Notes: generated by a model from the letters alone, not told the origin. 64,000 nucleotides of DNA from RBG-16-57-11 sp964503145 (GCA_964503145.1 CAZCYV010000005.1:1-64000); one strand, 5' to 3'. Counted from the stretch's first letter, positions 34,455 to 43,961 are shown. Translations and numbers: made by a program.

Positions 34455-35321
34455 TCAGGCTGCAATTTGTACGGTCTGCAGAAGCTGTTTGATCTGGGGG
34501 AGCGCAGCTTCGGCGGCTGCTTCTCCGGCGGCGATCACCTCTTCCGCCAGCTCGAAGCCGGTGAACAGGCTCACCTGATTGGGGATTTCTGGGCGAATCA
34601 CCAGGCTCGGCGGGCAAACCCGCAGGCGATACTCGGTCAATTCGGAGATCATGATCAGAAAGGCGATCATCACGTCTTGTAAAGCCGAGGGCAGGTGCGC
34701 CGTCACCGGCGCCTGCACCACGGGCGTTTCTCCTGGGCGGTTGCGGGGAAAATCGGGGATCACGTCCACCGCGATGCTGAGCTGCATCCCGGCGCGGCAC
34801 ACCGCATCCACCGGCACGTTATTCAGAATGCCGCCATCCACCAGCAACAAATCGCCGTAGTGCACCGGCTCGAACACCCCAGGGACAGACATGGTCGCCC
34901 GGATCGCATCTACCACTCGACCCTGGCGCAGCACCACCTCGCGCCCGGTGAGCACATCTGCGGCGATCAACTCCAGGGGGATCTTCAATTCGTCGAAGGT
35001 CAGTTCCTCGCCGAGCATGCTGGCGAGCTGGCGATACAGGCGCGTCCCTTTGATCAACCCCCTGCCGGTCAGCTTGATATCCAGCAGACGGATCTGCTCG
35101 GTGCGCTTGCGGATCTGCAAAGCCACCTCGGTGAGCGTCTCCAACGGGATGCCGGCGGCGTAGGCGGCGCCGATGATTCCGCCCATGCTCGTCCCGGCAA
35201 TGAAGTGCACCGGGATGCGCTCGCGCTCAAGGACTTTGAGCACGCCGATATGCGCCAGGCCGCGGGCGCCGCCGCCGCCCAAGGCCAGGCCCAGGGTAGG
35301 GGAGTGGGGTAAGCTGTCCAT
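34455..35321 (-). CDS. Patatin-like phospholipase (RssA-like)
   Basis: A 288-residue patatin-family serine hydrolase. It has the oxyanion loop GLALGGGGARGLAHIGVL, the nucleophile Ser45 in GTSMG and the Asp162 of the dyad in LLLVDGGILNNVP. Families of this type hydrolyse acyl lipids or act as lysophospholipases. It lies 52 bases after cobU and may be transcribed with the cobalamin operon by read-through, with no apparent metabolic link. Confidence 0.9.
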   Translation of the reverse strand: MDSLPHSPTLGLALGGGGARGLAHIGVLKVLERERIPVHFIAGTSMGGIIGAAYAAGIPLETLTEVALQIRKRTEQIRLLDIKLTGRGLIKGTRLYRQLASMLGEELTFDELKIPLELIAADVLTGREVVLRQGRVVDAIRATMSVPGVFEPVHYGDLLLVDGGILNNVPVDAVCRAGMQLSIAVDVIPDFPRNRPGETPVVQAPVTAHLPSALQDVMIAFLIMISELTEYRLRVCPPSLVIRPEIPNQVSLFTGFELAEEVIAAGEAAAEAALPQIKQLLQTVQIAA

Positions 35322-35373
35322 GGATTGGATTATAAAGGGGCTTGACGCTGCGCGTCAATGGGAGGAAATTCGC

Positions 35374-35934
35374 TCAGCCTTCATCCGGTTCCAGGCGCAT
35401 GGGGATTCCGGCGATCATGAACACCACCCGCTCGGCGACCCGCGCCAGGCGCTGGTTGGCCCAGCCCAACAGGTCGCGGTAGATGCGCCCCAATGGATAG
35501 GGCGGCACCAGCCCCAGCCCCACTTCGTTCGATACCACCAGCCATTGCGCCGGGCTGGATTGGATGGCCTGGAGCAGGTCGTCGATCTCGTCTTGCACCA
35601 GGGCGGCCGCCTTTGCCTCGTCGGGATGATCCACGTCATCTGCAGCCTGGAGCAGTCGGTTCGCCACCAGCAGGGTCAGGCAATCCAGCAGAATCACTTC
35701 GGCTTGCGGCGGTTGAGCCAGCAAGGCGCGCCCCACGCTGCAAGGGATTTCGAGCGTTTGCCAGGAATCGGGGCGCTTCTGGCGGTGGGCGGCGATGCGC
35801 GATTGCATTTCCTCGTCCAGGGCCTGAGCGGTTGCGATGTACGCCACCCGCCCGCCGTTTTGCATCACCAGCTTTTCGGCGTAGGTGGATTTGCCGCTGC
35901 GCGCCCCGCCCAGAATCAGGATCAACTTTCCCAT
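35374..35934 (-). CDS. cobU: Adenosylcobinamide kinase / adenosylcobinamide-phosphate guanylyltransferase
   Basis: A 186-residue bifunctional enzyme that phosphorylates adenosylcobinamide and then transfers GMP to give adenosylcobinamide-GDP. P-loop LILGGARSGKSTYAEKL, then AYIATAQALDEEMQSRIAAHRQKRP (with the guanylylated-histidine region) and VVSNEVGLGLVPPYPLGR, all diagnostic. ATG at 35934 starts 13 bases inside the end of cobC. Last cobalamin gene of the operon. Confidence 0.93.
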   Translation of the reverse strand: MGKLILILGGARSGKSTYAEKLVMQNGGRVAYIATAQALDEEMQSRIAAHRQKRPDSWQTLEIPCSVGRALLAQPPQAEVILLDCLTLLVANRLLQAADDVDHPDEAKAAALVQDEIDDLLQAIQSSPAQWLVVSNEVGLGLVPPYPLGRIYRDLLGWANQRLARVAERVVFMIAGIPMRLEPDEG

Positions 35935-36560
35935 GTGGCGCTCCTCAGATGTTCGGTGCAGTTGAGCAGGTTTAGGATCGCGCCTTCGGGGTAAATGTTT
36001 AGTTCGGAGAGGGAGGCGTTGGATAGCTGTACCTGCCAATAACGCCCTGGCGGCAGCCCCAGGGCCAGGGCGATCAGCATCTGCAGCGGACCGCCATGCG
36101 CCACCAGGATCACTGTCGCCTCGGCGTGCGCCTGGAGGATGTCCTGATAGGCTGCCTGCACGCGGGCTTTCAAATCCAGCAGGGTCTCACCGCCAGGAGG
36201 GGCGGTGTGCTCCAGGTCGCTCTTCCAGATCTCCAACTGTCGGAGCTGGCGCGCCTGGATCTCGTTATAGGTAAGGCCTTCCCATTCGCCGAAGCACATC
36301 TCACGCAGGCGCGGCTCGGCGATGAGCGGGCAGCGGGCTTCGGCAGGCAGCCCTTGCTGGATGATCTGCGCGGTTTGCCAGGCGCGCTGCAGGTCGCTGG
36401 AATAGATGGCGGCGGGCTTTTCCAGCGAGAGCCGCCGGGAGATCGCCTGCGCCTGCGCCAGGCCGGCGGCGTTCAAGGGAATGTCGGTGTGCCCCTGAAA
36501 GCGCCCGCTGGAGTTCCAATCGGTCTGTCCGTGGCGCACGATCAGCAACTTTGTGCTCAT
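35922..36560 (-). CDS. cobC: Histidine phosphatase, probable alpha-ribazole-5'-phosphate phosphatase
   Basis: A 212-residue phosphoglycerate-mutase-type phosphatase with the catalytic LLIVRHGQTDWNSSGRFQGHTDIPLN and a second histidine in VILVAHGGPLQML. The position between cobD and cobU makes alpha-ribazole phosphatase (CobC) the likely role; sequence alone fits any member of the superfamily. Starts 4 nt inside cobD. Confidence 0.82.
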   Translation of the reverse strand: MSTKLLIVRHGQTDWNSSGRFQGHTDIPLNAAGLAQAQAISRRLSLEKPAAIYSSDLQRAWQTAQIIQQGLPAEARCPLIAEPRLREMCFGEWEGLTYNEIQARQLRQLEIWKSDLEHTAPPGGETLLDLKARVQAAYQDILQAHAEATVILVAHGGPLQMLIALALGLPPGRYWQVQLSNASLSELNIYPEGAILNLLNCTEHLRSATWES

Positions 36561-37660
36561 TGCAACACCTCATCTAATGCAGCCAGCAGCCTGGAATTTT
36601 CTTCGGGCCGGCGAGCGGCAATGCGCACATAGGCTGGCAGACCGAACGAGGCGCAATCGCGCACCAGGATGCCTTTAGCAAGCAGGCTGGCGCGCAGGCG
36701 CGCCGCATTACCGACCTCCATCAAGAAAAAATGGACCCGCGTGGGTACGACTTTCAGGCTGCGTCGGCGCAAGGCGGCGATCAGTTCTTGCCGCGCCATG
36801 GCCAGTTTGGCCAGCGTATGGCTCAGGTGAGCGGAGTCGCTGAGGGCGGCAATGCCTGCTGACTGGGCCATCGCATTTACATTCCAGGGCGGGCGCACCT
36901 TGCGTAATGCCTCGATCACAGTGGTGTGGCCGACGGCGTAACCCAGGCGCAGCCCGCTCAACGCGTAGTCTTTGGTCATCGAACGCAAGACGAGCAAATT
37001 GGGTTGGGGCAAGGAGATGGCGGAGGACGACCCATCGGCGAATGCAATGTAGGCTTCGTCCACGACGAAAAGCGTATTTGGAAATGCTTGAGCCCAGGAA
37101 GCAAGATCGTCTTGTGCGAGCGCCTGGCCGGTTGGGTTGTTGGGGTTGCACAAGAAGACCAGCCGGTAGGCGCGTTGCGACAATTGATGGGCGATGGCAT
37201 GCGGGTCGGGTGTAAATCCGGTGTTACTGCTTGCAAGCCATTCATCCACAGCGGCGCCCATTAGAGCGGATGCACGCGCATATTCCCCGAACGTTGGTCC
37301 AATCACCAAGACGGCCTGGTTAGCATCCAGGTAAGCCAGCGCCGCCAGCCATAACAGTTCGGCGCTGCCGTTTCCAACCAGGATGTTCTGAGGCGAGATA
37401 CCCAGGCAATCGGCCAGTTTTCGGCGCAACGCCAGCGCTTCCCGATCAGGGTAGCGATCCACCGGGGTTTGGGAAAGAGCCGCTGAAACCACCGGAGATG
37501 GGCCATAGGGGTTGGTATTGGTGCTGAAATCCAATACGCCTGACGGTTGTAAATGCTGTTGTTCCAGCTCTTCGAAATCCAGCGCCCCATGGACTACATC
37601 CATGAGCGTTGCAACGGCAGGGCGCGGCAAGGGTGGAGAACAATGAGAGAGAGTATTCAC
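36557..37660 (-). CDS. cobD: PLP-dependent aminotransferase-fold enzyme, probable threonine-phosphate decarboxylase
   Basis: A 367-residue class-I PLP enzyme close to histidinol-phosphate aminotransferase: LDFSTNTNPYGPS, CNPNNPTGQ, VVDEAYIAFAD, and the PLP lysine (Lys230) in LRSMTKDYALSGLRLGY. In a cobalamin operon this fold is normally L-threonine-O-3-phosphate decarboxylase, giving aminopropanol phosphate for the lower loop. It starts at GTG 37660, overlapping the cbiB stop as GTGA. Histidinol-phosphate aminotransferase is the alternative but no his genes are near. Confidence 0.82.
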   Translation of the reverse strand: MNTLSHCSPPLPRPAVATLMDVVHGALDFEELEQQHLQPSGVLDFSTNTNPYGPSPVVSAALSQTPVDRYPDREALALRRKLADCLGISPQNILVGNGSAELLWLAALAYLDANQAVLVIGPTFGEYARASALMGAAVDEWLASSNTGFTPDPHAIAHQLSQRAYRLVFLCNPNNPTGQALAQDDLASWAQAFPNTLFVVDEAYIAFADGSSSAISLPQPNLLVLRSMTKDYALSGLRLGYAVGHTTVIEALRKVRPPWNVNAMAQSAGIAALSDSAHLSHTLAKLAMARQELIAALRRRSLKVVPTRVHFFLMEVGNAARLRASLLAKGILVRDCASFGLPAYVRIAARRPEENSRLLAALDEVLQ

Positions 37661-38643
37661 CGCTTCGACCTTTTAACCGATTTTAGCACCCTTGCGGGTG
37701 CAGGACATAAGAGCAATAGCGCCAGGGCGAGGGCGGCGGCGCCAAGGGCGATGCGCTGCGCTCGATGGATATCCACAGGGTTTGGTTTGCGGCCGCCCGT
37801 CCCGAGACGATAGCTGCCGACCTTTTCCAGTTCAACTCCCAGGGCGCCCGCCATGGCGCTCATAGGGTAGCCCGCGTTGGGGCTTGAGGTTCGATGGGCA
37901 TCCCGAAAAATGCTGCGCAGCGATCCTTTGACTGAGCCGCCCGCTAGGGGTGAGGCGAAGGCGATCATCAAGGCGGTCAATCGCGCTGGAAGCAGATTGA
38001 GCAAATCATCCGTGCGGGCAGGAATTTTGCCCTGCCATTCCAGTTCTGGGGTGCGGTAGCCGAGCATGGCGTCGGCGGTATTGGCAAAGCGATAGAACAT
38101 CGCTAATGGCAGGCCGCCCACATAATAGTAAAACAACGGAGCAACCACACCATCGCCGGTGTTCTCGGCGACCGATTCGATTGTGGCCGCAGCGACCAGG
38201 CTCTGATTTAGATTGGAGGTATCCCGGCTGACAAGATGCCACGATAGCAGGCGGCGCGCTTCTGGCAGATCTCCTGTCTGGAGGGCAGCATGCACCTGGC
38301 CGGCGGCTGAATGCAGGCCGCGCAACGAAAAGGTGGCTTTGAGCAGAGCGGCTTCTATGAGCCAGCTCAGTTGAACAGGCAGGTGGGTCGTCAGACGAAT
38401 GACCAGCCGACTTGATACCGTCGTCATCAAGCCGCCTGCAAGCGTTAAGCCTGCGCCAGAGAGCAAATCCCAGATAGGCCGTGCGGTTGAATCCGCCGTT
38501 TTTTGCGCATAGCCACTGACCGATTGCTGCCATTTGTGAATCAAGGCGCCCATCCAGGCAACCGGATGAAAACGGTTCGGCGGGTCGCCTAGGAATACAT
38601 CAATGGCGATTGCAAGCAGCAGGACGATCTTGCGGCGGTTCAT
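37657..38643 (-). CDS. cbiB: Adenosylcobinamide-phosphate synthase
   Basis: A 328-residue membrane protein (CbiB/CobD family) that joins aminopropanol or its phosphate to adenosylcobyric acid. Signature: AIDVFLGDPPNRFHPVAWMGALI near the N-terminus, DTSNLNQSLVAAATIESVAENTGDGVVAPLFYY, AMFYRFANTADAMLGY and FRDAHRTSSPNAGYPMSAMAGALGV. An alternative ATG at 38655 overlaps the cobS end; I took 38643 as it leaves a usual-length N-terminus. Essential for corrinoid salvage from cobyric acid or de novo synthesis. Confidence 0.93.
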   Translation of the reverse strand: MNRRKIVLLLAIAIDVFLGDPPNRFHPVAWMGALIHKWQQSVSGYAQKTADSTARPIWDLLSGAGLTLAGGLMTTVSSRLVIRLTTHLPVQLSWLIEAALLKATFSLRGLHSAAGQVHAALQTGDLPEARRLLSWHLVSRDTSNLNQSLVAAATIESVAENTGDGVVAPLFYYYVGGLPLAMFYRFANTADAMLGYRTPELEWQGKIPARTDDLLNLLPARLTALMIAFASPLAGGSVKGSLRSIFRDAHRTSSPNAGYPMSAMAGALGVELEKVGSYRLGTGGRKPNPVDIHRAQRIALGAAALALALLLLCPAPARVLKSVKRSKR

Positions 38644-38647
38644 CGCG

Positions 38648-39439
38648 TCAGCCATATTGCGCCTGGATCGCAACGAACGCCAGCAGCACGGCGGTCTCGA
38701 TCAGCAGGTTGGTCGCGCCGTATAGATCGCCGGTCAGGCCGGGGATGCGCCTCAGGGTGAAGCGCATCAGGCCGGACCAGGCCAGCAGGGCGGCAAGCAA
38801 GGCTGCCAATGTGGCCCACAGGTCATATAACCAGACCGCGACCAGGAGCGCGGCGAGAGCGAAGGCTGTCGCCAGAACTGCCTGAGGCAGGCGGGCATTG
38901 TTTTTGATTTCCCGGCCCAACCCGCTGGGGCGGGCGTAGGGAAAGGCGATCAGCGCAACGGCCATCCCCCAGCGACCCAGCACCGGCGCCAGGAACAGGG
39001 CTGCCGGGCGCGCCTCGGTCAGGGCGCTCAGGGCGCTGAACTGGATCAGCAGCAGCAAAATCCCGCCGGAGAGGGCGTAGGCCCCGACGCGCTCATCGCG
39101 CATGATCTCCAGCCGCCGCTCGGGCGTGAAACCGCCCAGCAGGCCGTCGCAGGCATCCAGGAAACCGTCCAGGTGCAGCGCGCCGGTGAGCAGAACCCAT
39201 ACGGCGAGCAGCAGCGCAGCCTGCAGCAGCGGCGGGAACAGCCATCCCAAGGCGCGATCGACGCCGACCAGCAGCGCTCCCAACAGCGCCCCGACCAGCG
39301 GGTAGAAACCCACTGCAGCGCCTAGCTCTCCGGGCGTGAAGGGGCGGCGGATGAAGGCGGGCGAAAGCAGCAGAAATTGCACCGCCGCCAGGAACGCCGT
39401 CAGCGGGGAAACGCGAGCCGGCTTTTCGTCGGCGGTCAC
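38648..39439 (-). CDS. cobS: Adenosylcobinamide-GDP ribazoletransferase (cobalamin synthase)
   Basis: A 263-residue integral membrane enzyme joining adenosylcobinamide-GDP and alpha-ribazole(-phosphate). Motifs: LAAVQFLLLSPAFIRRPFTPGELG, TGALHLDGFLDACDGLLGGFTPERRLEIMRDERVGAYAL (the acidic metal site), GRWGMAVALIAFPYARPSGLG. The start is GTG 39439, overlapping the cobT stop (GTGA), followed by VTADEKPA. Confidence 0.94.
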   Translation of the reverse strand: MTADEKPARVSPLTAFLAAVQFLLLSPAFIRRPFTPGELGAAVGFYPLVGALLGALLVGVDRALGWLFPPLLQAALLLAVWVLLTGALHLDGFLDACDGLLGGFTPERRLEIMRDERVGAYALSGGILLLLIQFSALSALTEARPAALFLAPVLGRWGMAVALIAFPYARPSGLGREIKNNARLPQAVLATAFALAALLVAVWLYDLWATLAALLAALLAWSGLMRFTLRRIPGLTGDLYGATNLLIETAVLLAFVAIQAQYG

Positions 39440-40494
39440 CGGGCCTCCTGCTCCGAGACCCCGGCTTCGTCGAAGGTGGCCATCTCTGCCAGCGCCTTGC
39501 AAGCCGCTTCGACCAGCGACATAGCCAGCACGGCTCCGGTGCCTTCGCCGAGGCGCATCTTCAGATCGAGCAGCGGAGAAACGCCGATCCAGTCCATCAT
39601 GAGGTGATGCCCCTGCTCCATCGAGGTGTGCGCGGCGATCAGATAGTCGCGCGCCTGTGGAGCCAGGCAGACTGCGATCATCGCTGCGGCGGTGGAGATG
39701 AAGCCGTCCACCACCACCGGTCGGCGGTGAGCGGCGGCGGCCAGGATTGCTCCGGCCAGGCCGCCGATTTCGAAGCCGCCCACCTTGGCCAGCACATCCA
39801 GACCGTCTTTGGGGTCAGGCTGGTTGACTTCCAGGGCGCGGCGGATGGCATCGATCTTGCGCTGCAGGCCGGCGTCGTCCACGCCGGTGCCGCGCCCGGC
39901 GACCTCTTGCGCCGTTCGACCGGTAATCGCTGCCGCGATCGCCGCCGAGGGTGTGGTGTTGCCGATCCCCATATCGCCGGTGGCCAGGATATCCAGCCCG
40001 TCGGCGATCAGCGCCTCGACCACGCCCGCGCCGGCCTCTAATGCCTGGCGCGCCTGATCCCGGCTCATCGCCGGGCCGCGGGCAATGTTGGCGGTTCCGT
40101 AGGCCACTTTGCGAACGAGCAGGCCCGGGTGACTGGGCAGGTCGCAGGCCACGCCCATATCCACCACCACCACCCGCGCGCCGGCGTGGCGCGCCAGGAC
40201 GTTGATCGCCGCGCCGCCGCGCAGGAAGTTGAGCACCATCTGAGGCGTCACTTCTTGGGGGTAGGCGCTGACGCCCTCGGCAACGACCCCGTGGTCGCCG
40301 GCCATGACGGTCACGACCTTATGCTCCAGGGTAGGGAGGGGTTTGGCGGTGATGCCGGCGATCTGGATCGAAAGATCTTCCAGGCGCCCCAGGCTGCCGC
40401 GCGGCTTGGTGAGGCGGTCCTGGCGCAGGCGCGCGGCGTGCATTGCCGCGGCATCTAAAGGTTCGATTTTGGCGATGAGTTCATTCAGTGTCAT
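39436..40494 (-). CDS. cobT: Nicotinate-nucleotide:dimethylbenzimidazole phosphoribosyltransferase
   Basis: A 352-residue enzyme that activates the lower-ligand base as alpha-ribazole phosphate. The family is plain from RQDRLTKPRGSLGRLEDLSIQIAGI, VMAGDHGVVAEGVSAYPQEVT, FLRGGAAINVLARHAG, TGDMGIGNTTPSAAIAAAITG and the catalytic glutamate region near the C-terminus (LRLGEGTGAVLAM). Lies 27 bases after cobO in the same operon. Confidence 0.95.
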   Translation of the reverse strand: MTLNELIAKIEPLDAAAMHAARLRQDRLTKPRGSLGRLEDLSIQIAGITAKPLPTLEHKVVTVMAGDHGVVAEGVSAYPQEVTPQMVLNFLRGGAAINVLARHAGARVVVVDMGVACDLPSHPGLLVRKVAYGTANIARGPAMSRDQARQALEAGAGVVEALIADGLDILATGDMGIGNTTPSAAIAAAITGRTAQEVAGRGTGVDDAGLQRKIDAIRRALEVNQPDPKDGLDVLAKVGGFEIGGLAGAILAAAAHRRPVVVDGFISTAAAMIAVCLAPQARDYLIAAHTSMEQGHHLMMDWIGVSPLLDLKMRLGEGTGAVLAMSLVEAACKALAEMATFDEAGVSEQEAR

Positions 40495-40521
40495 TTTGTT
40501 GATTCGTTTGTAGGTGAAAGT

Positions 40522-41043
40522 TTAGAATTCGATCCCCGGCTGCGCCGGGATACCCTGGTCGTAGGGGTGTTTGACGACGTTCATTTCTGTCACCAGGTCG
40601 GCGTATTCGAGCAGGGCCGGCGGGGCGTAGCGCCCGGTGATCACCAGGTGCAGATCTGAGGGTCGATTCGCCTGCAGCCAGGCGATCACCTGGGCGGTGT
40701 CGAGCCAGCCAAAGTGCAAGGGATAGGTGAACTCGTCGAGCACGATCAGGTCGTATGCGCCGCTGGCGATCTTCTCCTGGGCGAGCTGCCAGCCGTGACG
40801 GGCTTTGGCAATCGTTTCGTCCATGTCTTTGGAGAGCCAGGTGAAACCATCGCCCATTTTGTGCCACTCGATGCCCAGTTTGCGCGCCGCTTTGAATTCG
40901 CCCCAGGCGCCGGTCTCGGCCTTGATGAACTGGATGACGCACAATCGCAGGCCGCGCCCCCAGGCGCGCAGCAGCAAGCCCAGCGCGGCGGTCGTCTTTC
41001 CTTTGCCATCTCCGGTGTTGACGATGACCAGACCTTTTCTCAT
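40522..41043 (-). CDS. cobO: Cob(I)yrinic acid a,c-diamide adenosyltransferase
   Basis: A 173-residue CobA/BtuR/CobO-type enzyme that adenosylates cobalt(I) corrinoids. N-terminal P-loop VIVNTGDGKGKTTAALGLL, QFIKAETGAWGEFKAA, GDGFTWLSKD and VLDEFTYPLHFGWLD are characteristic. Its ATG (41043) overlaps the btuD stop (ATGA). The long frame upstream to 41175 runs inside btuD and is not real. Confidence 0.94.
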   Translation of the reverse strand: MRKGLVIVNTGDGKGKTTAALGLLLRAWGRGLRLCVIQFIKAETGAWGEFKAARKLGIEWHKMGDGFTWLSKDMDETIAKARHGWQLAQEKIASGAYDLIVLDEFTYPLHFGWLDTAQVIAWLQANRPSDLHLVITGRYAPPALLEYADLVTEMNVVKHPYDQGIPAQPGIEF

Positions 41044-41828
41044 GCTTTGACTCCCTCGCGCCCGTCCGGCAGCACCAAGGGGCTGCCATATTCCGGGTGC
41101 GTCATTACATGCACCGGGATATGATACACCGCTGCAAGCGTCTGCTCGGTGAGCACCTCGTGCGGCGCGCCGCAAGCCTGCAGATGACCGTCCACCAGCA
41201 GCGCCACCCGGTCGGCGTACAGACCCGCCAGGTTCAAGTCGTGCAGCGCCATGAGCACAGCAAGCTGGCGCTCATTCGCCAGGCTGCGCACCAGGTTCAG
41301 CAGGCTGGATTGGTGCTGCAGGTCGAGATGCGTGGTGGGTTCGTCGAGCAGCAGGACCGGGGTCTCTTGCGCCAGGGCGCGCGCCAGCAGGACGCGCTGC
41401 TGCTCGCCGCCGGATAGCTCGCCCACGCGGCGCGCCGAGAGCGGCAGCAGGCTGGTGCGCTCCAGGGCTCTCTGGGCGCATTGGTGATCGGCCGCGCTGG
41501 TCTGCCCCAGCCAGCCCAGGTGGGGGTTGCGGCCTATCAGGGCAGTTTCGTACACCGTGAATGCGGGCGGCAGGTTGCGCGCCTGCGGCACCACTGCCAG
41601 CAGGCGGGCGCGATCTCGCGGCGGAATCGTCGCTAAATCCCGCCCGCAGATGCGCACGTTGCCGCTCTGTAAGGGCAGCACGCCGCTCACCGCCCGGATC
41701 AGCGTGGACTTGCCGGCGCCGTTAGGGCCGATCAACACGACGACCTCGCCGGGGCGCACATCCAGCGATACGCCCTTGAGAATTGGCGCCCGACCGATCT
41801 CGACATGGAGGTTTTCGATTTCGAGCAT
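41040..41828 (-). CDS. btuD: Cobalamin/corrinoid ABC transporter ATP-binding protein
   Basis: A 262-residue FecE/BtuD-type ATPase: Walker A VLIGPNGAGKSTLIRAVSG, Q-loop AVVPQARNLPPAFTV, signature VGELSGGEQQRVLLARALAQ, Walker B VLLLDEPTTHLDLQ, H-loop MALHDLNLAGLYAD. The longest frame starts far upstream inside btuC; the ATG at 41828 has GGCGAGGG at proper distance and starts the homology. Energises corrinoid uptake with btuC and btuF. Confidence 0.93.
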   Translation of the reverse strand: MLEIENLHVEIGRAPILKGVSLDVRPGEVVVLIGPNGAGKSTLIRAVSGVLPLQSGNVRICGRDLATIPPRDRARLLAVVPQARNLPPAFTVYETALIGRNPHLGWLGQTSAADHQCAQRALERTSLLPLSARRVGELSGGEQQRVLLARALAQETPVLLLDEPTTHLDLQHQSSLLNLVRSLANERQLAVLMALHDLNLAGLYADRVALLVDGHLQACGAPHEVLTEQTLAAVYHIPVHVMTHPEYGSPLVLPDGREGVKA

Positions 41829-41865
41829 ACTTTTACCCTCGCCATCCATTTTGGTTATTGCAGGT

Positions 41866-42897
41866 TTACCAGTAAGCCTGGTTCCTGGCGCGGCGCAGCA
41901 CCCACAAGAAGAACGGCGCGCCGACCAGCGAAGTGACGATGCCCACCGGCATGACCTGCGGGGCCAGCAGCAGGCGCGCCGCCAGGTCGGCCAGCAGCAG
42001 GGCGGTTGCCCCGCCGATGATCGACAGGGGTACGAGCTGACGGTAGTCGGACCCCCATAACATGCGGGCGACATGCGGGACGATCAGGCCGATGAAGCCG
42101 ATGATGCCGGAAAACGCCACCGCCGCCGCCGTAGTGAGCGAAGCGGCCAGGATGAGCAGCGCCTTAATCCGCTCGGCAGGCAGCCCAAGCTGCTGCGCCT
42201 GCTCCTCGCCGAATTGCAGCACGTTCAGCGTGTGTCCCGAGGCAGTTAAAGCCACCAGGCCGATCAAAATGTAGGGCAGCACCGCCAACACCGGCTCCCA
42301 GCCGCCCATGATCGTGCCGCCCATCAGCCAGCCCAGGGCGCGGCGCAGCTCTTCGTGGGAGCGGAGCATCAACAGGGAGGTCAGCGAGGTGGCGAAGGCG
42401 CTCACCGCCACCCCGGCCAGGATCAGCGTGGTGGTGGGCAGGGCATTGCCCACCCGCGCCAGGCTGTAAACGATCAGCAGCGTGAGCGCCGCGCCCAGGA
42501 AAGCTGCCACCGGAATGGTGTAAAGCCCGAACAGGCTCTCCGGCCATTGCACCGACATGGCCAGGACCGCTCCCAAGCCGGCGCCGGTAGCCACGCCGAT
42601 CAAGTAGGGATCGGCCAGGGGGTTGCGGAACAGGCCCTGATAAGCGGCGCCGCTGCCGCCCAGCGCCGCGCCGGTGAGCAGCACCAGCGCGGCGTGCGGC
42701 AGGCGCACTTGGTAGATGATCGTGGTGAAGGTCTGCGGCCAGTCGGCGGGTAAGTTCAGGCCGGGGAGCTGGCTGGCGAGGATGCGCATCAGCGTATCCG
42801 GCGGGATGAATACCGGCCCCGCGGCGACGCTCAGCACGATTGCAGCCAATAGCAGGCCGAGGTTGATCAGATAGGGCTGTAAGCGCCGGCTTGTCAT
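41866..42897 (-). CDS. btuC: Cobalamin/corrinoid ABC transporter permease
   Basis: A 343-residue FecCD-family permease with about ten membrane helices. Typical blocks: VRLPHAALVLLTGAALGGSGAAYQGLFRNPLADPYLIGV, LGWLMGGTIMGGWEPV and GFIGLIVPHVARMLWGSDYRQLVPLS. FecCD permeases serve corrinoids, haem and siderophores; the riboswitch and the salvage genes identify the substrate here. Confidence 0.92.
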   Translation of the reverse strand: MTSRRLQPYLINLGLLLAAIVLSVAAGPVFIPPDTLMRILASQLPGLNLPADWPQTFTTIIYQVRLPHAALVLLTGAALGGSGAAYQGLFRNPLADPYLIGVATGAGLGAVLAMSVQWPESLFGLYTIPVAAFLGAALTLLIVYSLARVGNALPTTTLILAGVAVSAFATSLTSLLMLRSHEELRRALGWLMGGTIMGGWEPVLAVLPYILIGLVALTASGHTLNVLQFGEEQAQQLGLPAERIKALLILAASLTTAAAVAFSGIIGFIGLIVPHVARMLWGSDYRQLVPLSIIGGATALLLADLAARLLLAPQVMPVGIVTSLVGAPFFLWVLRRARNQAYW

Positions 42898-42969
42898 CGG
42901 GGTTGCTGTTTCACGAAACAGGCAATATTAATTGCACCGGTTTGGGCAGCAAAAATGCTCTGCTCAGGA

Positions 42970-43911
42970 TCACTGGAAAATGTCCGGATGCAACAGGCGC
43001 GCCATTTGCTCCAGGCCATCCACCAGCCGCGGGCCGGCCCGGCTGACGAGGTTGTCGTCGAAGGGGAAGATTTTGTCGTTTTGCAATGCGCTCAGGGCGT
43101 CCCAGCCGGCGCGCGCCTTGACCGATTCGACGGTCACCCCGCCCCAGGTGGCGTCGCCCAGCAAGATCAGGTCGGGATCGCGGGAGATCAGCTCTTCCAG
43201 GCTGATCTGCACCCATTCTCCCTGCAGGGTAGCGCCCAGGTTTTCGCCGCCAGCCAGAGTGATCAGCGTGTCGATGAAAGTGCCCGGCCCCGGCGTCCAC
43301 ACGGCATTTGGATCGGTGCCGTCGATCTCATAGAACACCAGGGGACGCTGTTCGACTCCTGCCAGCTTTTCCTGGACTGCGGCGACGCGCTGGCTCATCT
43401 CGGCGACCAGGGTTTCGGCCTGCGCTTCGTGACCCGTCAGTTGAGCCACAAGGCGCAGATTTTCATATAGCCCGGCAAAATCTTTGGGATTGCCCAGGGT
43501 GAAAACCGTCAATCCCACGTCTTCCAGGGCTTTCGTCTGTTCGGGCGGGGTGAGCACGCTGGCGATCACCAGATCGGGATTTTGCGCCAGGATGGCCTCG
43601 ACGTTCAACTCGCCAAAACCGCCGCCGATATCGGGGATATCTTTGACCTGTTCGGGGTAATCCGAGAAGGCATCGCGGCCGACCATCTGGGGGCCGGCGC
43701 CCAGGGCGAACAAAATCTCGGTGTTGGTCGGGGAGAGCGAGACGATCCGTTGTGCAGGAGCGGAGAGGGTGATGGTTTTCCCCAGGCCATCGGTGACGCG
43801 GATCGGGCTATGGGTGGGAGTGGGGAGAGGTGTAGGCGTGGCGGTGGGAGCGCAGGCGCTGAGCAGCATCGCCAACACCCAAAGTATGATCAATTTTGTT
43901 TTCGATGCCAT
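42970..43911 (-). CDS. btuF: Corrinoid-binding lipoprotein of the ABC transporter
   Basis: A 313-residue periplasmic-binding-type lipoprotein. Signal peptide with lipobox MLLSAC, short TPT linker, then a class III binding fold: RVTDGLGKTITLSAPAQRIVSLSPTNTEILFALGAG, VVGRDAFSDYP-type segment, EAILAQNPDLVIAS, and TFIDTLITLAGGENL. It is first in the operon, 58 bases after the riboswitch terminator hairpin. Start at 43911 gives a proper signal peptide; the longer frame runs into the riboswitch. Confidence 0.93.
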   Translation of the reverse strand: MASKTKLIILWVLAMLLSACAPTATPTPLPTPTHSPIRVTDGLGKTITLSAPAQRIVSLSPTNTEILFALGAGPQMVGRDAFSDYPEQVKDIPDIGGGFGELNVEAILAQNPDLVIASVLTPPEQTKALEDVGLTVFTLGNPKDFAGLYENLRLVAQLTGHEAQAETLVAEMSQRVAAVQEKLAGVEQRPLVFYEIDGTDPNAVWTPGPGTFIDTLITLAGGENLGATLQGEWVQISLEELISRDPDLILLGDATWGGVTVESVKARAGWDALSALQNDKIFPFDDNLVSRAGPRLVDGLEQMARLLHPDIFQ

Positions 43912-43961
43912 GGTGAATTGATATGCTCCTTTGCAGTCAGATTTCTGGTTGTTTATCAAAC